This document shows, piece by piece, positions 62,975 to 64,000 of a stretch of 64,000 nt of DNA. Under the pieces are notes generated by a model. The model was not told the origin of the DNA. It made no database searches and saw nothing but the letters and a program-made list of their open reading frames with translations. The stretch's first letter is position 1; every line of letters begins with the position of its first letter. The stretch is from Galeopsis tetrahit (taxonomy: Eukaryota > Streptophyta > Magnoliopsida > Lamiales > Lamiaceae). The position numbers and the translations under genes were made by a program. The stretch spans positions 10,554,677-10,618,676 of the forward strand of contig OY776124.1 of assembly GCA_963675135.1 (NCBI GenBank), written 5' to 3'.

Positions 62975-64000
62975 CTACATACACAGTTTGACCCTTAAAT
63001 GCCTTGGGTGATCTCTGTGTATAAGTGTTAGCTTTGTGGGTTCAGGAGAGTTGGTAAATTTCTTTGAGACATTTCTCCTGAAGTTACTAAGCTTAGGTGC
63101 AGCTGGGTAAGACTTTTGAGGATAGGTTTTTGGATGGCCTTTTCCATTTGGCAAGTAAGGTCCAGGCTTCATGAATGTTTTATACCTATCAGAGGGGATT
63201 GGCCTTAATCCATTCAGTTGAGGTTGCCTCATTTGAGTTGGCCTCTTCTGAACAGGTTTTGGACAACTCCTCTGATGATGATTCAGATAGGTTGGCCTTC
63301 CATTGGTTCTACCTTTCTGAACCTTATTCCTCCTGTAAGCAATGCCTTTAACCTTTTCCAAAGGTGTGGGTTTAGGTACATTGTTTACCTGAGTTGGTAT
63401 AAAAATTCCTTTACCCTTATCCTTGATCAGTGGTTGATTTACTTCAATTTCATTTTGTTGTGTCACTGATCTCACAAAAGTCATCTTAGAATTGCTTGAT
63501 GAAGCAATACTAAGACCAGGTGAGGGTTCAAATGGATTATAGCCTAATCCACCCTTTTGAGCAAATGGTCTTTGAAACCCTTGAATCTCTTCTATTGCCT
63601 TAGCAGATTTGTTCAAGGCAGACATTTTCATTTTTAAGCTCCCCTCACTCAATTTTAGAGTATCAAATTCACTTGAGAGATTGTCAAATTTTGCTTGAAG
63701 AATTCTAAGATCAAAATCCTTTTTCCTCAAGGCCAGTTCTTGATCATCAATCAACTTTTGTTGTTCAGAGACTTTGAGAGACACTTCCTCAAGTTCTCTC
63801 ACAATCTGCTGATACAACTCAGTTGATTTAATGTCAAGCTCAGGTTCAGGAAGGTTGGGAGTTTGAGCTTTCGAATTCAGTAGCTCATTTTCTCTGAGTG
63901 CTATATTGCATACTTCTCTTAGCCTGGTGAAATCCTCAAATAGTTTTACAAAGTTGAGTTTTAAGGGGATTTCACTAGACTCATGTGTGTTATTTGAAGA
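62975..64000 (-). CDS. gag: Gag-side region of the SIRE polyprotein, partial at the window edge
   Basis: Open on the minus strand from the right edge of the window to a stop near 62975. It contains a coiled-coil-rich stretch (VSLKVSEQQKLIDDQELALR, LRILQAKFDNLSSEFDTLKL), then a basic Pro/Gln/Lys-rich tail (KVQKGRTNGRPTYLNHHQRS, PKTYPQKSYPAAPKLSNF). This is the long spacer between Gag zinc knuckle and protease typical of SIRE elements. The expected continuation (VDVNGNQVSHFESIRVIRQI, WVPKGTTNPLGP) is in another frame, so there is a frameshift near 63000 and a stop before the protease. The start and the 5' LTR lie outside the window. Confidence 0.8.
   Translation of the reverse strand, partial: SSNNTHESSEIPLKLNFVKLFEDFTRLREVCNIALRENELLNSKAQTPNLPEPELDIKSTELYQQIVRELEEVSLKVSEQQKLIDDQELALRKKDFDLRILQAKFDNLSSEFDTLKLSEGSLKMKMSALNKSAKAIEEIQGFQRPFAQKGGLGYNPFEPSPGLSIASSSNSKMTFVRSVTQQNEIEVNQPLIKDKGKGIFIPTQVNNVPKPTPLEKVKGIAYRRNKVQKGRTNGRPTYLNHHQRSCPKPVQKRPTQMRQPQLNGLRPIPSDRYKTFMKPGPYLPNGKGHPKTYPQKSYPAAPKLSNFRRNVSKKFTNSPEPTKLTLIHRDHPRHLRVKLCM

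Overview
This is a repeat-dominated piece of a higher-plant nuclear genome, probably a eudicot. The support is an intact plant-specific DUF506 (PDDEXK-like) gene, SIRE-lineage Ty1/copia, plant CACTA, hAT, Mutator-like (MULE), Helitron and Stowaway elements, tRNA-derived SINEs, TATA-box promoters and very AT-rich spacer. No bacterial operons, CRISPR arrays or rRNA genes were seen. Only one convincing intact host gene is present (14122-14904). Nearly everything else is transposon-derived, and much can be delimited by target-site duplications (TSDs) read directly from the sequence.

Layout. 1-5045: a degenerate ~155-bp tandem repeat split by a 4.6-kb hAT element (293-4881, 8-bp TSD). The hAT carries a broken transposase and a separate, intact, divergently transcribed BED-finger ORF. 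5046-8340: spacer, a CACTA-like end with TCGTCGCTAA-type subterminal repeats, and more of the ~155-bp repeat. 8341-10800: two MULEs with GC-rich first-exon-like cores, one inserted in copy A of a local repeat. 10790-13710: repeats with GC-rich hairpins, a SINE-like sequence and a minisatellite. 14000-15660: the DUF506 gene and its flank, followed by a poly(A) retroposon (15683-16480). 16498-23640: hairpin repeats, a solo LTR (16815-18082), foldback MITEs, a SINE, a Stowaway and a truncated LINE. 23742-25764: two adjacent MULE-like elements. 25331-28407 and 32765-36772: a 3.1-kb segmental duplication (copies B and C) carrying a dead copia fragment and 3' LTR, with a solo LTR in copy C. 28895-30446: a large inverted repeat with a MITE. 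30753-31379: a decayed DUF506 paralogue. 37402-41675: a Stowaway and a dead Helitron with a nested hAT and a second Stowaway. 42043-45864: a CACTA-like element. 46293-50508: a long-TIR MULE, a foldback MITE, a hAT MITE and a LINE tail. 50509-64000: the 3' three quarters of a SIRE-type copia element on the minus strand.

How it fits together. Several local duplications act as internal empty-site controls. Copies B and C show copy A before its MULE insertion. B shows C before its solo LTR. The 32.2-kb copy of the DUF506 flank shows the 15.6-kb copy before its retroposon. The 13.6-kb copy shows the 23.3-kb copy before its LINE. One arm of the 28.9-30.4-kb inverted repeat shows the other before its MITE. 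This gives a relative chronology without any external alignment.

The most unusual items are the hAT element with an inverted duplication of its own promoter and BED finger, the SIRE element with a ~4.8-kb extra reading frame (one in-frame stop) beyond pol, the two inverted LTR arms meeting at a 16-G run, and the MULE family that repeatedly carries a GC-rich exon ending in a splice-donor-like GTAAGTTTAG. I found no clear evidence of a wholly new defence or metabolic system.
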